Positions 52,173-61,696 of a stretch of 64,000 nt of DNA are shown piece after piece. The DNA comes from Clostridia bacterium (GTDB lineage Bacteria > Bacillota > Clostridia > Monoglobales > Monoglobaceae). The translations under genes were made by a program, and so were the position numbers. Location: NCBI GenBank assembly GCA_017546205.1, contig JAFYXJ010000026.1, forward strand, positions 1 through 64,000. Direction: 5' to 3'. Each line of letters opens with the position of its first letter. Within the stretch, counting starts at the first letter, position 1. The notes under the pieces were generated by a model. The model worked only from the letters and a program-made list of their open reading frames with translations. It was not told the origin of the DNA and searched no databases.

Positions 52173-53528
52173 ATGACAAAAGATTTTACGACGGGGAAAA
52201 TTCCCAAACAGTTGTTATGGTTTACACTGCCTTTTATGGCATCCAATGCGTTGCAGGTTCTCTATAGTACCATTGATATGATGATTGTCGGGAAGTTTGT
52301 AGGCACGACTGGACTTTCCGCAGTAGCCCAGAGCAGTCAGATTCTCAATTTTGCTACCATGATTTGTCTGGGGATTTCGAATGCCGGACAGGTTTTGGTA
52401 TCTCAGGCAATGGGTGCCGGAAAAAAAGAGAGAATGAATCCTATCATTGGAACCCTATTCAGTTTATTAATGATACTGGCACTGATCTTTACCGTGATTA
52501 TCTTGGGATGGGGAAATGCTATTCTTCGATTTATGCATATTCCTCCTGAAGCAAAACAAATGGCGTTGGAATATTTAACGATCTGCGGGTGCGGTATGGT
52601 GTTTACTGCTGGCTATAACATGGTTTCTGCTGTATTGCGGGGCATGGGCGATTCTTCAAGACCGCTTTTGTTTATTGTAATAGCCTCTGTAACCAATCTT
52701 GTTTTGGATATCTTGTTTACAGGTATTCTGGGATTTGGTGTGGCAGGAGCTGCTTGGGCAACCATCATTGGACAGGCTGTTTCGGTTTTGTTCTCTATTT
52801 GGTTTCTGTACCGACGACGTTTGGCTTTTGGCTTTGATTTTCAGAGGAGAAGTTTCCGTATGGACCGAAACTATGTTCGCCTGATTCTAAGCCTAGGAAC
52901 GCCTATGGCGGTGCAGTCGGGATTTATCAACCTTTCCATGCTGTTTGTCAATGCCGGCATCAATCAGGTGGGAGTTGTTGCCTCGGCCACCTTTGGCGTA
53001 GGCGGAAGAATTGATGATATTGTCAATAAAATATCTCAAGGGATTCAGTATGCCGCACTGCCTATGATTAGCCAGAATATTGGCGCAGGAAAGATGGAGC
53101 GTGCTAAGAAAGTTGTTTATTGGACATGGGTATATTCGGCAATCATGACCGTGTTTTTTACAACATTATACCTGTGCTTTGGCAAACAGATGTTTATGAT
53201 ATTCTCGGACGACCCGCAGGTTCATGCAATGTCCGGAACCTTTATCCGGGCAATTATCTGGATGTTCCCTGCCTTTGCGGTGATGCGGGGAAGCGGTGCT
53301 TTTATTCAGGGAATCGGACACGCCCGGCTGTGCATGATTCTTGCTCTCTTGGACGGGGTTGTTTTGCGGATAGGGCTGAGTTGGCTGTTTGGCGTAGTAT
53401 TCCAATGGGGATTTTTTGGTTTTGTGTTGGGATATGCCCTTGCCCCGTATGGATATGCGATACCCAGTATGGTGTATTTTCTGTCAGGAAGATGGAAGAA
53501 GCGAAAAATTCTTGCTGAAGAAATATAG
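52173..53528 (+). CDS. MATE-family efflux transporter
   Basis: A 451-residue membrane protein with twelve predicted helices in two homologous halves, beginning TTGKIPKQLLWFTLPFMA. VLYSTIDMMIVGKFVG is the typical first-helix signature. It exports cationic or organic compounds using a sodium or proton gradient. GGGG seven bases upstream supports ATG 52173. There is no linked regulator except the following ROK gene, which has its own promoter. Substrate unknown. Confidence 0.9.
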   Translation: MTKDFTTGKIPKQLLWFTLPFMASNALQVLYSTIDMMIVGKFVGTTGLSAVAQSSQILNFATMICLGISNAGQVLVSQAMGAGKKERMNPIIGTLFSLLMILALIFTVIILGWGNAILRFMHIPPEAKQMALEYLTICGCGMVFTAGYNMVSAVLRGMGDSSRPLLFIVIASVTNLVLDILFTGILGFGVAGAAWATIIGQAVSVLFSIWFLYRRRLAFGFDFQRRSFRMDRNYVRLILSLGTPMAVQSGFINLSMLFVNAGINQVGVVASATFGVGGRIDDIVNKISQGIQYAALPMISQNIGAGKMERAKKVVYWTWVYSAIMTVFFTTLYLCFGKQMFMIFSDDPQVHAMSGTFIRAIIWMFPAFAVMRGSGAFIQGIGHARLCMILALLDGVVLRIGLSWLFGVVFQWGFFGFVLGYALAPYGYAIPSMVYFLSGRWKKRKILAEEI

Positions 53529-53558
53529 TTGCACTATGAGACGAAATAGGTGTATAAT
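53529..53558 (+). promoter_or_regulatory. Promoter of ROK gene
   Basis: TTGCAC (53529-53534), 18-bp spacer, TATAAT (53553-53558), starting at the MATE stop codon. Confidence 0.65.
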
Positions 53559-53590
53559 AGAAGAAAGATTGGAGTAAAGACGGTGATGTT

Positions 53591-54685
53591 ATGATTAATG
53601 CAACCAATGCAAATACCATGAAAGAGAAGAACCGGCGTTTGGTTCTTGATTTGATTCGGAAAAATGAGTATTCTCGGGCAGACCTTGCTAAAGAGACCTC
53701 TTTGACCAAGGCGGCAGTCTCAATTATTGTGGATGATTTGATTAAGACCGGTGTGGTGTCGGAATTTAAGTCTGCGGAAACCGGGATTGGAAGACGCCCT
53801 CTTTGCTTAAAACTGAATCCGGATTCTATGTATGCCGTGGGTATCAATATTACAAGAAGCAGTGCAGAGGTTGGGATTATTGATATCAGCGGACGGATTG
53901 TGTGTAAGAATAAGGTTGACGTTTATCCCAAAAAAGAGGCGTTAAAACAGATTGTGGAATGCATTGCATCCATGGTAAAAGAAAATGCCATTGACACAGA
54001 ACGAATCTATGGAATCGGTGTGACAGCCCCCGGCCCGGTTGATAGTTTGAATACTACCATATTAAACCCCACAAATTTTGATGAATGGCATTATGAAAAC
54101 ATCGGACTTCGGTTGAAAAAAGCTCTGAAAACAGAGGTCTATCTGGAAAACGTGTCCGGAGGACTTGCTCTTTGTGAAAAATATTTTGGTATTGCAAAAG
54201 AACTCAATGATTTTCTTTTGCTGATTGTCAGCGACGGTATTGGTTCCGGTATTATGTCCTCCGGAAAGTTGCTTCGCAATGCTACCGAATTGGGACACAC
54301 TTCCATAGCGTATGACGGGATTCCTTGCGAGTGTGGAAATGTGGGATGTATTGAAAAATATGCATCGATTCCGGCAATGTTGAAAGGGACAAAGTATGCG
54401 GATTGGAATGCGGTCATAGAGGCAGAAGATGCCGAGATTATCGAGAAGGAAGCGGAATATCTCTCCTGTGCTATCGTCAATGCCATTAACTTGTTTGGGT
54501 TTGACAGTATCATCCTTGAGGGAGAAATCAATTATCGCCCGCAGGCAATCATTGATGCCATTGAAAAGAGACTGAAAAACAATACCATTACCAGAACGGA
54601 TACCCGTATTTTTTCAGGCAGTGCATTCAGCGGTGTGCTATGTGCTGCCGTCACAGTATTTGATAATTATTTTAAGTTTGAGTAA
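53591..54685 (+). CDS. ROK-family transcriptional regulator (XylR/NagC type)
   Basis: A 364-residue protein with an N-terminal winged helix (RADLAKETSLTKAAVSIIVDDL) and a ROK sugar-kinase-like domain. Zinc motif CECGNVGCIE and the preceding ELGHTSI are intact. The phosphate-binding DxGxT of true kinases is replaced by the GINITRSSAE segment, so it should bind a sugar without phosphorylating it. It probably represses a sugar-use operon, but none is immediately adjacent. The nearest carbohydrate genes are those after 55.7 kb. Confidence 0.88.
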   Translation: MINATNANTMKEKNRRLVLDLIRKNEYSRADLAKETSLTKAAVSIIVDDLIKTGVVSEFKSAETGIGRRPLCLKLNPDSMYAVGINITRSSAEVGIIDISGRIVCKNKVDVYPKKEALKQIVECIASMVKENAIDTERIYGIGVTAPGPVDSLNTTILNPTNFDEWHYENIGLRLKKALKTEVYLENVSGGLALCEKYFGIAKELNDFLLLIVSDGIGSGIMSSGKLLRNATELGHTSIAYDGIPCECGNVGCIEKYASIPAMLKGTKYADWNAVIEAEDAEIIEKEAEYLSCAIVNAINLFGFDSIILEGEINYRPQAIIDAIEKRLKNNTITRTDTRIFSGSAFSGVLCAAVTVFDNYFKFE

Positions 54686-54751
54686 GATTGCATAAAGACG
54701 ACCGGGAATCAATCAGAATTTGATGAAGTATGATGCATATTTATATATGGC

Positions 54752-54925
54752 AAATCAATGAATTGCCTGATGGCATGAATTGAAATCAGAGATTTCATGA
54801 ATTGAGCATTAAGGCTCATGAATTGCACCTTCGGTGCATTTAAAGGCAATTCAATGCATGGAGCGATAGAGAGAATTCATGGCGTAGCCACTTCATGACA
54901 ATGGAGTTGTCAATTCATTAATTTT
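54752..54925. repeat. Multi-hairpin repeat element with CATGAATTG spacers
   Basis: Short palindromes are strung between copies of CATGAATTG at 54774, 54796 and 54817 (variant CAATGAATTG at 54756). The stems are AAATC-AGA-GATTT, GAGC-ATTAAG-GCTC, TGCACC-TTC-GGTGCA and, further on, GGC-GTA-GCC and ACAA-TGGA-GTTGT. Outer arms TGAATTGCC and GGCAATTCA enclose the first half. No ORF is present. It resembles dispersed non-coding palindromic elements of Clostridia, but I cannot name a family. Confidence 0.7.
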
Positions 54926-54958
54926 TTATCCTGTCTTGACACGAACTTTGTCGAATTT
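54916..54958 (+). repeat. CTTGACACGA repeat, copy 1
   Basis: TAATTTTTTATCCTGTCTTG through ACACGAACTTTGTCGAATT matches 56650-56685 nearly base for base, except the four bases inside ACGAANNNNGTCG. The core CTTGACACGA also occurs inverted at 55544-55553. It directly precedes the orphan gene at 54977. Confidence 0.6.
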
Positions 54959-54976
54959 TGAAAGGAAGTGCATTAT

Positions 54977-55507
54977 ATGAAACGGAGTATTATAATAATA
55001 TCTGTAATATTGGTTGTTAGTGTACTTATATATGGTATAGTTTGGCTATTTGACGATCCAAACAAGCGTCCTGTTCGTCCCATTGAAAGCAAACCAAACA
55101 AAATCCTTATAACATCGAATGCATGCTGTTCGATGACTTACGATTTAGATTTGACATTACATAATAAGGAAAATAATGAGAAAATAGTTCTTTGTACTGC
55201 TGAAAGTGTTTCAGAATTTGATGTGTTAAAGTATAAAATTCCTAAAGTTGATATTGAGAACTTTGAAATAATCCTTTCGTGTAATGTATATTATGGTGAA
55301 AATTATTTGTTTGATAAAAGCATAGTAATGGGAAATGATTTTGATGCTTTGAAAAATTCGGGACTATTGATTTATTTTCAAGAGGCTGACGGAATGTATG
55401 TAAACATTATTACTGCGAACCAGCACGATACATATAAACTTATGTATGACAGTGAAGAACTATGGGAATTAAAAACTGAACCAAATCAAGTTTTCGCAGA
55501 AGGTTAA
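54977..55507 (+). CDS. Membrane-anchored protein of unknown function
   Basis: A 176-residue protein with one N-terminal hydrophobic helix (IIIISVILVVSVLIYGIVWLF) preceded by KR, so it is probably anchored with its C-terminal domain outside. The exterior domain is beta-rich with a CC pair (NACCSMTYDLDLTL) and no recognised family motif. AAGGAAGTG and ATG 54977 define the start; ATG 54968 is too close to the ribosome-binding site. It has AT-rich codon use unlike the genes before 54.7 kb and lies between two direct CTTGACACGA repeats. Confidence 0.65.
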   Translation: MKRSIIIISVILVVSVLIYGIVWLFDDPNKRPVRPIESKPNKILITSNACCSMTYDLDLTLHNKENNEKIVLCTAESVSEFDVLKYKIPKVDIENFEIILSCNVYYGENYLFDKSIVMGNDFDALKNSGLLIYFQEADGMYVNIITANQHDTYKLMYDSEELWELKTEPNQVFAEG

Positions 55508-55543
55508 GTTCAAAATAAATGATGACATTTTAAGTGCTTTTAC

Positions 55544-55553
55544 TCGTGTCAAG
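55544..55553 (-). repeat. CTTGACACGA repeat, inverted core
   Basis: The ten-base core of the flanking repeats occurs here on the opposite strand in the 238-bp gap between the orphan gene and the esterase gene. The same gap holds a 7-bp hairpin GCGAGAA / TTCTCGC at 55611-55633 and nothing else I can support. Confidence 0.4.
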
Positions 55554-55745
55554 TCCATACAATTTAAAATATTAGTTTGCCGATTTATTATATTTACATA
55601 TATCATCGGAGCGAGAAAATCGAGTATTCTCGCGGGTTCTAAAGAATTTTGTTTAAGGTAGAACAGTTGAAAAAACAGGATAAAAATAGTAGGTTTCAAT
55701 TAGAGTGATAATTTTGCAGAAGGATGTATAGGAAGAGGGGCGGAC

Positions 55746-56621
55746 ATGCAACAAAATAATAAAGCAACGGTTTTTATTTTGCTTGGTCAATCAAATGCGG
55801 TAGGTCATGGCATTCCTATGTGTGAAGAAGATAAAATTACAGAGCCGATGAAGAATGTTTTCGGATTGTGTCGCAATTTCAACCAGTCCTTTGAAAACAC
55901 AGAGCTTAAATGGAGCGGATATACCAGCTTTGGTATGAATCTTGGTGAAGAGCAGGACAACACATACTCTCTGGCGAATTGTCTTGCTAAACTTTGGCAA
56001 CAGGAAATTGATAAAGGTAATAAGCGGAATTTGCCCGATTTATACATTGTTCATATAGCAATAGGTGCGCAAGGTGTAACAGATGGGTATATGTGGAACC
56101 CCAACTATGAAAGAAAACTAATTCCCGGGATTCTTGGTACGGTTGATGTTTCATTGACACCATTTACATGTCATATTCTTTCTCTTTTGAAAGACAGCTT
56201 TAATAAAATGGGTAAAACTTTTGATGTTATGGGTATTCATTGGCGTGGAAGTGAAAATGACGCAAGTGTTTCGCGAGAAGTGTTGAAGAGTACCGTAAAG
56301 GATATACACAACGAAATGCTTAACAGTTTTTGCTTAAGTATAGGTCAGAATGTGCCTATCACATTACATCGATTAGTTTGTTGTGACAGATATATGGACG
56401 TAGATCCCAGCGGTGAAGCATTGGATAACATGAATTATATAAATCAGATATTCAGTGAGCTGGAGGCAGAAAATGAGAATATTTCCGTTTTTGATGTGCG
56501 GAAGTGTCCGTATTATATTCCTGATATACGGGGAAACGGAATATTTATCCAAGATGTTGTGCACTATACAGCAGAAACAAATCGTTGGGTAGCAGAACAA
56601 ATTTTCAATAATTACAGGTGA
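55746..56621 (+). CDS. Sialate O-acetylesterase-like carbohydrate esterase (SASA/DUF303)
   Basis: A 291-residue SGNH-type esterase without signal peptide. The block I nucleophile Ser is in LLGQSNAVGHG, the GIHWRGSENDA segment corresponds to the family's WxQGExDA, and the Asp/His dyad is in IQDVVHYTAETN. Related enzymes remove O-acetyl groups from sialic acid or from xylan and other glycans. GGAAGAGGGG precedes ATG 55746. It lies upstream of two glycoside hydrolases but is separated from them by a hairpin, so co-regulation is uncertain. Confidence 0.85.
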   Translation: MQQNNKATVFILLGQSNAVGHGIPMCEEDKITEPMKNVFGLCRNFNQSFENTELKWSGYTSFGMNLGEEQDNTYSLANCLAKLWQQEIDKGNKRNLPDLYIVHIAIGAQGVTDGYMWNPNYERKLIPGILGTVDVSLTPFTCHILSLLKDSFNKMGKTFDVMGIHWRGSENDASVSREVLKSTVKDIHNEMLNSFCLSIGQNVPITLHRLVCCDRYMDVDPSGEALDNMNYINQIFSELEAENENISVFDVRKCPYYIPDIRGNGIFIQDVVHYTAETNRWVAEQIFNNYR

Positions 56622-56649
56622 TTTTTAATTGTGATTTAACTCAATATGT

Positions 56650-56685
56650 TAATTTTTACCTGACTTGACACGAAATGCGTCGAAT
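56650..56685 (+). repeat. CTTGACACGA repeat, copy 2
   Basis: TAATTTTTACCTGACTTGAC through ACGAAATGCGTCGAATT is a direct repeat of the element at 54916-54958. The two copies bracket the orphan and esterase genes, 1.7 kb apart. The surrounding gap 56622-57021 contains this repeat, a hairpin at 56789 and no coding frame. Confidence 0.6.
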
Positions 56686-56787
56686 TCCTCCAATTAAAAG
56701 TCGGCAACTTGCGTCGAAGGTTGATTATATAGGTTTTCTATAAAATTTGATTTTGTATCTTCTTTGCAATTACAGTATAAGATCAAT

Positions 56788-56826
56788 GAGAGGGATGAAA
56801 TTCATGTTTTGAATTTCATCCCTCTA
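56788..56826 (+). terminator. Long hairpin downstream of esterase gene
   Basis: AGAGGGATGAAATTCA and its complement form a 16-bp perfect stem around loop TGTTT. The following ATTCATATAC is not a strong T-tract, so termination is likely but perhaps weak. Confidence 0.6.
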
Positions 56827-57021
56827 TTCATATACAAGGATCTCGAAGATGTATTGGTTTTTCTTATTTTCCTATTATATAGGTTTGAAATTAAGGCAAT
56901 GAAGATGACAAAAAGTGAGTAGAATTATTAATATAATAATGATATCATAAAAAATAAACAGGCAATTCATTTTAGTATTCAGTTTTTATAACAAGCATAT
57001 TTAAGTTAAAGGAATGAGATA

Positions 57022-59754
57022 ATGAATTTTAAAACAATATCTAATGAATATCGCCCGATTCCATTCTGGTCATGGAACGAAAGACTGAATGTGAAGGAAA
57101 CAAAGCGGCAAATTAAACTTATGCAAGAGGTTGGCATAGGTGGATTTATTATGCATGCCAGGGGAGGCCTTCAAACCGAATATATGGGGAAAGAGTGGTT
57201 TGATAATATAGCTGTAGGCCTTAACGAAGCTGACCAATATGGCATGTATGCATGGGCGTATGATGAAAACGGATGGCCAAGTGGCTATGGAAATGATTTG
57301 ATAAACGGAAAAGGCGAGGAATATCAACAAAAATTTCTTCGGTATGAGCCGTATGATGGCACAGACAAAGATCACACAATTGTGATTATTAACAATATCC
57401 GCTATTATTATGATGTATATCCTGCTTATGTAGATACGCTTGACCCAAAAGTAACTACTGCATTTATTACAGAGATTTATGAGCCATATTATCAAAAATT
57501 TGGAGATAGAATCACAGGATTTTTTACAGATGAACCTGAAATTTCCAACAGTACAAAAGGAATACCGTGGAGTTTGACGTTACCTGAGGCCTATCGAAAA
57601 ACATACCATGATGATCTTTTATTGCGTCTTCCGGAACTGTTTCAAGAAATCAATGATTATAAGCAGACAAGAATTCGATTTTGGAAGCTTGTGACTGAAT
57701 TGTTTTCTGTCGGTTATATGAAGCAGATTTACGATTGGTGCACAGAACGCGGACTTAAACTTACAGGACATCTACCGTATGAGGAAAGCTATCCTGTAAG
57801 CATCCCATGCGTTGGTGCATGTATGCCGCATTATGAGTATTTCACTATTCCTGGTATTGATACTCTGTTTCGTAGAATCAATAACGATCTGACAGTATTT
57901 CAGATTGGTTCTGCAGCAGCACAATTAGGGAAAAAACAGGTTTTGACAGAATCATTTGCTATGTGTGGACACAACGTAAGTTTCCATGAACTTAAGGGAA
58001 TTTATCAATATCAAATGGTACATGGAGTTAATCTTCTGTGTCAGCATCTGCAAGGGTACAGTATGCGTGGGATACGAAAAAGAGATTTTCCGCCTGCAAT
58101 GTTTTATCAGCAACCGTGGTGGAAGGAATATAAAATTTTTTGCGACAGCATGTCAAGAATTGGAGCGGTTTTGGCTGAAGGTGAAGTTTTGTGCGATACA
58201 CTCTTGATTAATCCAACAACAACAGCATGGACACTATATGATGGAAAAAACAGTCCAAAACTGGAAGCATTTTATCAGCAGATCAAGAATTTAATTAATC
58301 AATTAGACAGCAAGCATGTTCCCTTTCATCTTGGAGATGAAATTCTAATGGAACGGCATGGAAGAGTTGATGGAAATCGAATAATTATCGGTAAGATGAG
58401 CTATTCGAGAGTATTACTTCCCAAAGATATTATTTTATTTCCTCACACTGAAGCATTATTGCAACAATTCAAGGAAGCCGGTGGTGTAGTGATGGTGGCA
58501 GAAGAGATAGAAGGTGATTTAAGCATCGTCGATAATCCGCATATTCTCTATACCAAACGTAAGTTTCCGGAATATGATATTTATTTTTTTATAAATACAA
58601 CGGATCAAGAACAAAAAGCAATACTCAGCGTGGGAGATAGTCAAATTGACATACAAACTGGAGAGGAAATTAAGTTTGAAAGAGAATGCTGTTTTGCTCC
58701 ATACGAATGCCGTCTTGTCATAGAAAGGGAATTACCTTTAAAACATCTAAAAGCACAACCCCAAAAGCAGAAAAAAGCGATGGATTTATCCGGCAAATGG
58801 GAATTATCGTCATCTGATTTCAATTTGTTGACTTTGGATTATTGCGATTATTATTTTGATGGAGAATTGCAGGAAGCAAACGGATATGTGCTCAATATTC
58901 AGGATAGAGCCTGCAGGCTTAAGCGACCGATGACCATTCAACAAAAATATCGGGTTAAAATAAAGACTGTTCCGGAGGAACTGTATTTGCTATGTGAAAC
59001 ACCACAAAAACACAAAATTTTTGTTAATGGTACTCGTGTTTATGTAGATGAGAATCCCGATTGGGCAATAGATTTTGAGTTTAAAAAACTGAGAATTGAT
59101 AGATATATCCAAAAAGGGGAAAATGTTATTACGCTGATCACGCATTTTAGTCAACCTGAATCTGTGTATAGAGAGTACGAGAAGGCTTGTCGTTATGATA
59201 TATGCCGTAACAAAATGACTTATGATATGGAGATAGAGCCGTGCTATCTGTATGGAGATTTTGGGGTTGAAACCCTAGGAACCTTTGAACAACTGGACAG
59301 AGGAGCAACCAGATTTAATGGCGAGTTTGTCCTATCAATGAAACCAAAGGAACTTGCGCTATCAGAAATTGAAAAACAAGGGTTTCCTTTTTTTGCGGGG
59401 AGCATGATGTTGACAAAAGAGATTTGGGTCGAGGATAGTAATGCTGTTATGGAATTTGCACCCAAGGGAGTCAATGTGGTCTCTGTCAGAGTAAATCAAA
59501 AAAAATGTGCAACAGTACTTTGGGCACCATACACAATTGATGTTTCGCCATACTTAAAAAAGGGAAAGAATACAATTCAAATTACTTTGATAAATAATCT
59601 CAGAAACATGATGGGACCGCATCACTTGTCTGAGGGGGAAAGTTATATCGTTACACCGGAATCCTTTTACAAAGAGCATGGATTATGGCGGTGGGGAGAA
59701 GATGACAAAAATTGGGAAAAAGGGTATTGCTTGGTGGAAACTTCATTGATCTAA
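57022..59754 (+). CDS. Large putative glycoside hydrolase (GH106-like)
   Basis: A 910-residue cytoplasmic protein. It opens with PIPFWSWNERLN and GIGGFIMHARGGLQTEYMG, the signature of a large group of clostridial TIM-barrel hydrolases related to GH106-type alpha-L-rhamnosidases. AYDENGWPSGYGN, GFFTDEPEI and LTESFAMCGHN are further conserved barrel motifs carrying probable catalytic acids. Residues ~590-900 form galactose-binding-type beta-sandwiches (TIDVSPYLKKGKNTIQITL). AAAGGA precedes ATG 57022. It has no signal peptide and is followed 29 nt later by a GH42-like gene, with an AraC regulator after. Rhamnosidase activity is only a family-level guess. Confidence 0.75.
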   Translation: MNFKTISNEYRPIPFWSWNERLNVKETKRQIKLMQEVGIGGFIMHARGGLQTEYMGKEWFDNIAVGLNEADQYGMYAWAYDENGWPSGYGNDLINGKGEEYQQKFLRYEPYDGTDKDHTIVIINNIRYYYDVYPAYVDTLDPKVTTAFITEIYEPYYQKFGDRITGFFTDEPEISNSTKGIPWSLTLPEAYRKTYHDDLLLRLPELFQEINDYKQTRIRFWKLVTELFSVGYMKQIYDWCTERGLKLTGHLPYEESYPVSIPCVGACMPHYEYFTIPGIDTLFRRINNDLTVFQIGSAAAQLGKKQVLTESFAMCGHNVSFHELKGIYQYQMVHGVNLLCQHLQGYSMRGIRKRDFPPAMFYQQPWWKEYKIFCDSMSRIGAVLAEGEVLCDTLLINPTTTAWTLYDGKNSPKLEAFYQQIKNLINQLDSKHVPFHLGDEILMERHGRVDGNRIIIGKMSYSRVLLPKDIILFPHTEALLQQFKEAGGVVMVAEEIEGDLSIVDNPHILYTKRKFPEYDIYFFINTTDQEQKAILSVGDSQIDIQTGEEIKFERECCFAPYECRLVIERELPLKHLKAQPQKQKKAMDLSGKWELSSSDFNLLTLDYCDYYFDGELQEANGYVLNIQDRACRLKRPMTIQQKYRVKIKTVPEELYLLCETPQKHKIFVNGTRVYVDENPDWAIDFEFKKLRIDRYIQKGENVITLITHFSQPESVYREYEKACRYDICRNKMTYDMEIEPCYLYGDFGVETLGTFEQLDRGATRFNGEFVLSMKPKELALSEIEKQGFPFFAGSMMLTKEIWVEDSNAVMEFAPKGVNVVSVRVNQKKCATVLWAPYTIDVSPYLKKGKNTIQITLINNLRNMMGPHHLSEGESYIVTPESFYKEHGLWRWGEDDKNWEKGYCLVETSLI

Positions 59755-59783
59755 AAAGGATAAAATAAGTGGAGGGTTACATA

Positions 59784-61556
59784 ATGAAAAGTAAAGTAAA
59801 AACAAAAAATGGAAATCCATGTATTTGTATTGGCGAGCAGCAGTTTCCCGCCTGTGCCTATGTTACGTATTTTGAGGAACGCAATGATTATGCAGAATTT
59901 ACAAAGCATGGGTTTCGTATGTACTCGGTTTCGGTTTCCCTTGCATCACAGCCGATCAACACACAAAGCGGACTTAATTTTGGAGGAGGAGTGTTTGACC
60001 AAAAGGGGAGAGCTGATTTTTCCTATGTAGATCAATCAATTTCAATGATATTAAGAGCCTGTCCTGATGCGTATATTTTCCCAAGAATTTATGTCACTAT
60101 GCCACAATGGTGGATAGAAGAACACCCGACAGAGACTACGGAGGTTCCACATGGCAAGAGACGGGAAATGTTATTTTCTGATTGTTTCAGACATGATGCT
60201 GCTCAAATGCTAAAAGAATTGATTGAACATTTCCGGACATTTTTCGCATCGGACCGAGTTTTTGGATATCAGATAAGCGGTGGGAACACCCAAGAGTGGT
60301 TTCACCTTGACCTAAATGGAAGTTTAACACAAAATGCTTTGCCATATTTTAACCGCTTTTTAGAGAGGGAGTATGGTGAATCAACGAGCAAACTTCCTGA
60401 ACTTTCTGAAGCAAAAGGAGACGGAATCATCACAGATACACTTTTAAAAAAATATGTGCGATTTGCAAATAAGGAAGTTGCAAAAACAATAGAATTGTTA
60501 TGTGAAGTTGCAAAAAAAGCTTCATGTTTTGAACAAATTGTGGGGGTTTTCTACGGTTATACTGCGGAGGTTGTTGACGGCCTTTGGGGAACTCACGCAC
60601 TGTATGACATTATTGATTCTCCCTCTATTGATTTTTTTTCGTCACCCAATTCGTACACAAATGGTCGCTCGCTCGGCGTTGATTGGGGGGATATGATGCC
60701 TGTTGATTCAATAAAACTTCATAATAAGATGTGTTTTATTGAATCTGATATAAGAACTTTTCTCACCAGAACGCCGGAGGAAAGCCGCAAAGGAAGCGAC
60801 CCGCAACGGTATTATACGGCGGAACTCTGGCAAGGACCTCCAACAGAAGAAATGTCTGTATATGCCGTAAGAAAAAGCCTTGCAAGACAACTTACACATG
60901 GTCATGGTCTCTGGTGGTTTGATATGTTTGGACACTGGTATTCGACAGATAATCTTATGAAGGAAATGAAGACATCACATGAACTTTATTGTTATGCACT
61001 TGATACACAAAGTGATGATTTTGATACAGAGGTCGCTCTATTTTTGGATGAAAAAGCATATTCTGAGGTTGGCGCATTTTCGGAGGCTGCTTCGATGCCC
61101 TACAAAATCCGTGCACTGCTCGGATACTGTGGGGTACCCTACCATGTGTATTTAACTGAGGACTTTGATAAAGTGATCCAGGAAAAGAACTATAAAGCAG
61201 TGGTGTTTTGTCGTCCTCTTTTGTCCAAAGAGGCAAAGAAAATGTGTGAAAAACTTAACGAAAAGGGTATTGCGTCCTATTGCATTCATTCGCAGACAAA
61301 GCTCCCTTCGGTTGCAGAATTGAAAGCTTTTTTCAAAAAAAGCAATGTTTTTGTTTATTGCGACAGCGAAGATGTGTTTTACATCGGAAATGGCTTTGTT
61401 GCAATTCATACTCAAAATGGTGGAAAAAAGGAACTCTCTTTTCCCAAAAAAATTAAGATTACGGATGTGAATACCAAGAAATGCCACATAACAGATCATC
61501 TCACAGTTGATATGAAAGATTGCGAAACGTTGCTTTTTCATTTTTCGTTTGTGTAG
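59784..61556 (+). CDS. GH42-like beta-galactosidase-type hydrolase
   Basis: A 590-residue cytoplasmic clan GH-A enzyme. YVTMPQWWIEEHP follows an early barrel strand. Probable acid/base Glu lies in GGNTQEWFHLD, the strand-4 position, and the probable nucleophile in MCFIESDIRT. HGLWWFDMFGHWY lies near the end of the barrel and a GATase-like domain follows (~400-510). It lacks the NEP triplet found in the secreted paralogues of region 1, so it belongs to another branch. GGAGGG eight bases upstream sets ATG 59784; the in-frame GTG 59769 lies in that ribosome-binding site. Operon with the GH106-like gene. Confidence 0.78.
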   Translation: MKSKVKTKNGNPCICIGEQQFPACAYVTYFEERNDYAEFTKHGFRMYSVSVSLASQPINTQSGLNFGGGVFDQKGRADFSYVDQSISMILRACPDAYIFPRIYVTMPQWWIEEHPTETTEVPHGKRREMLFSDCFRHDAAQMLKELIEHFRTFFASDRVFGYQISGGNTQEWFHLDLNGSLTQNALPYFNRFLEREYGESTSKLPELSEAKGDGIITDTLLKKYVRFANKEVAKTIELLCEVAKKASCFEQIVGVFYGYTAEVVDGLWGTHALYDIIDSPSIDFFSSPNSYTNGRSLGVDWGDMMPVDSIKLHNKMCFIESDIRTFLTRTPEESRKGSDPQRYYTAELWQGPPTEEMSVYAVRKSLARQLTHGHGLWWFDMFGHWYSTDNLMKEMKTSHELYCYALDTQSDDFDTEVALFLDEKAYSEVGAFSEAASMPYKIRALLGYCGVPYHVYLTEDFDKVIQEKNYKAVVFCRPLLSKEAKKMCEKLNEKGIASYCIHSQTKLPSVAELKAFFKKSNVFVYCDSEDVFYIGNGFVAIHTQNGGKKELSFPKKIKITDVNTKKCHITDHLTVDMKDCETLLFHFSFV

Positions 61557-61654
61557 AAAGGTGAAAAAGAAAGTTTTAAAAGATGGTAGGCAGATGGATC
61601 AAACTGGAAAGCGTATGTTAAATAAATTGGTATTTGAATAAATAAACCTATTTC

Positions 61655-61696
61655 AATGAGGTCTTATTGTATTTTCAATAAGACCTCATTTGATTT
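61655..61696 (+). terminator. Terminator of GH106-like/GH42-like operon
   Basis: A 15-bp perfect stem AATGAGGTCTTATTG and its complement, loop TATTTT, followed by TGATTT. The remaining gap to 61941 holds a tandem 9-mer (TGGAACAAA twice, 61755-61772) and the AraC leader. Confidence 0.8.

Noticed and set aside
54752-54925. CRISPR array
   Set aside because: The recurring CATGAATTG is only 9 nt, intervals are ~12 nt palindromes, and no cas genes are nearby.
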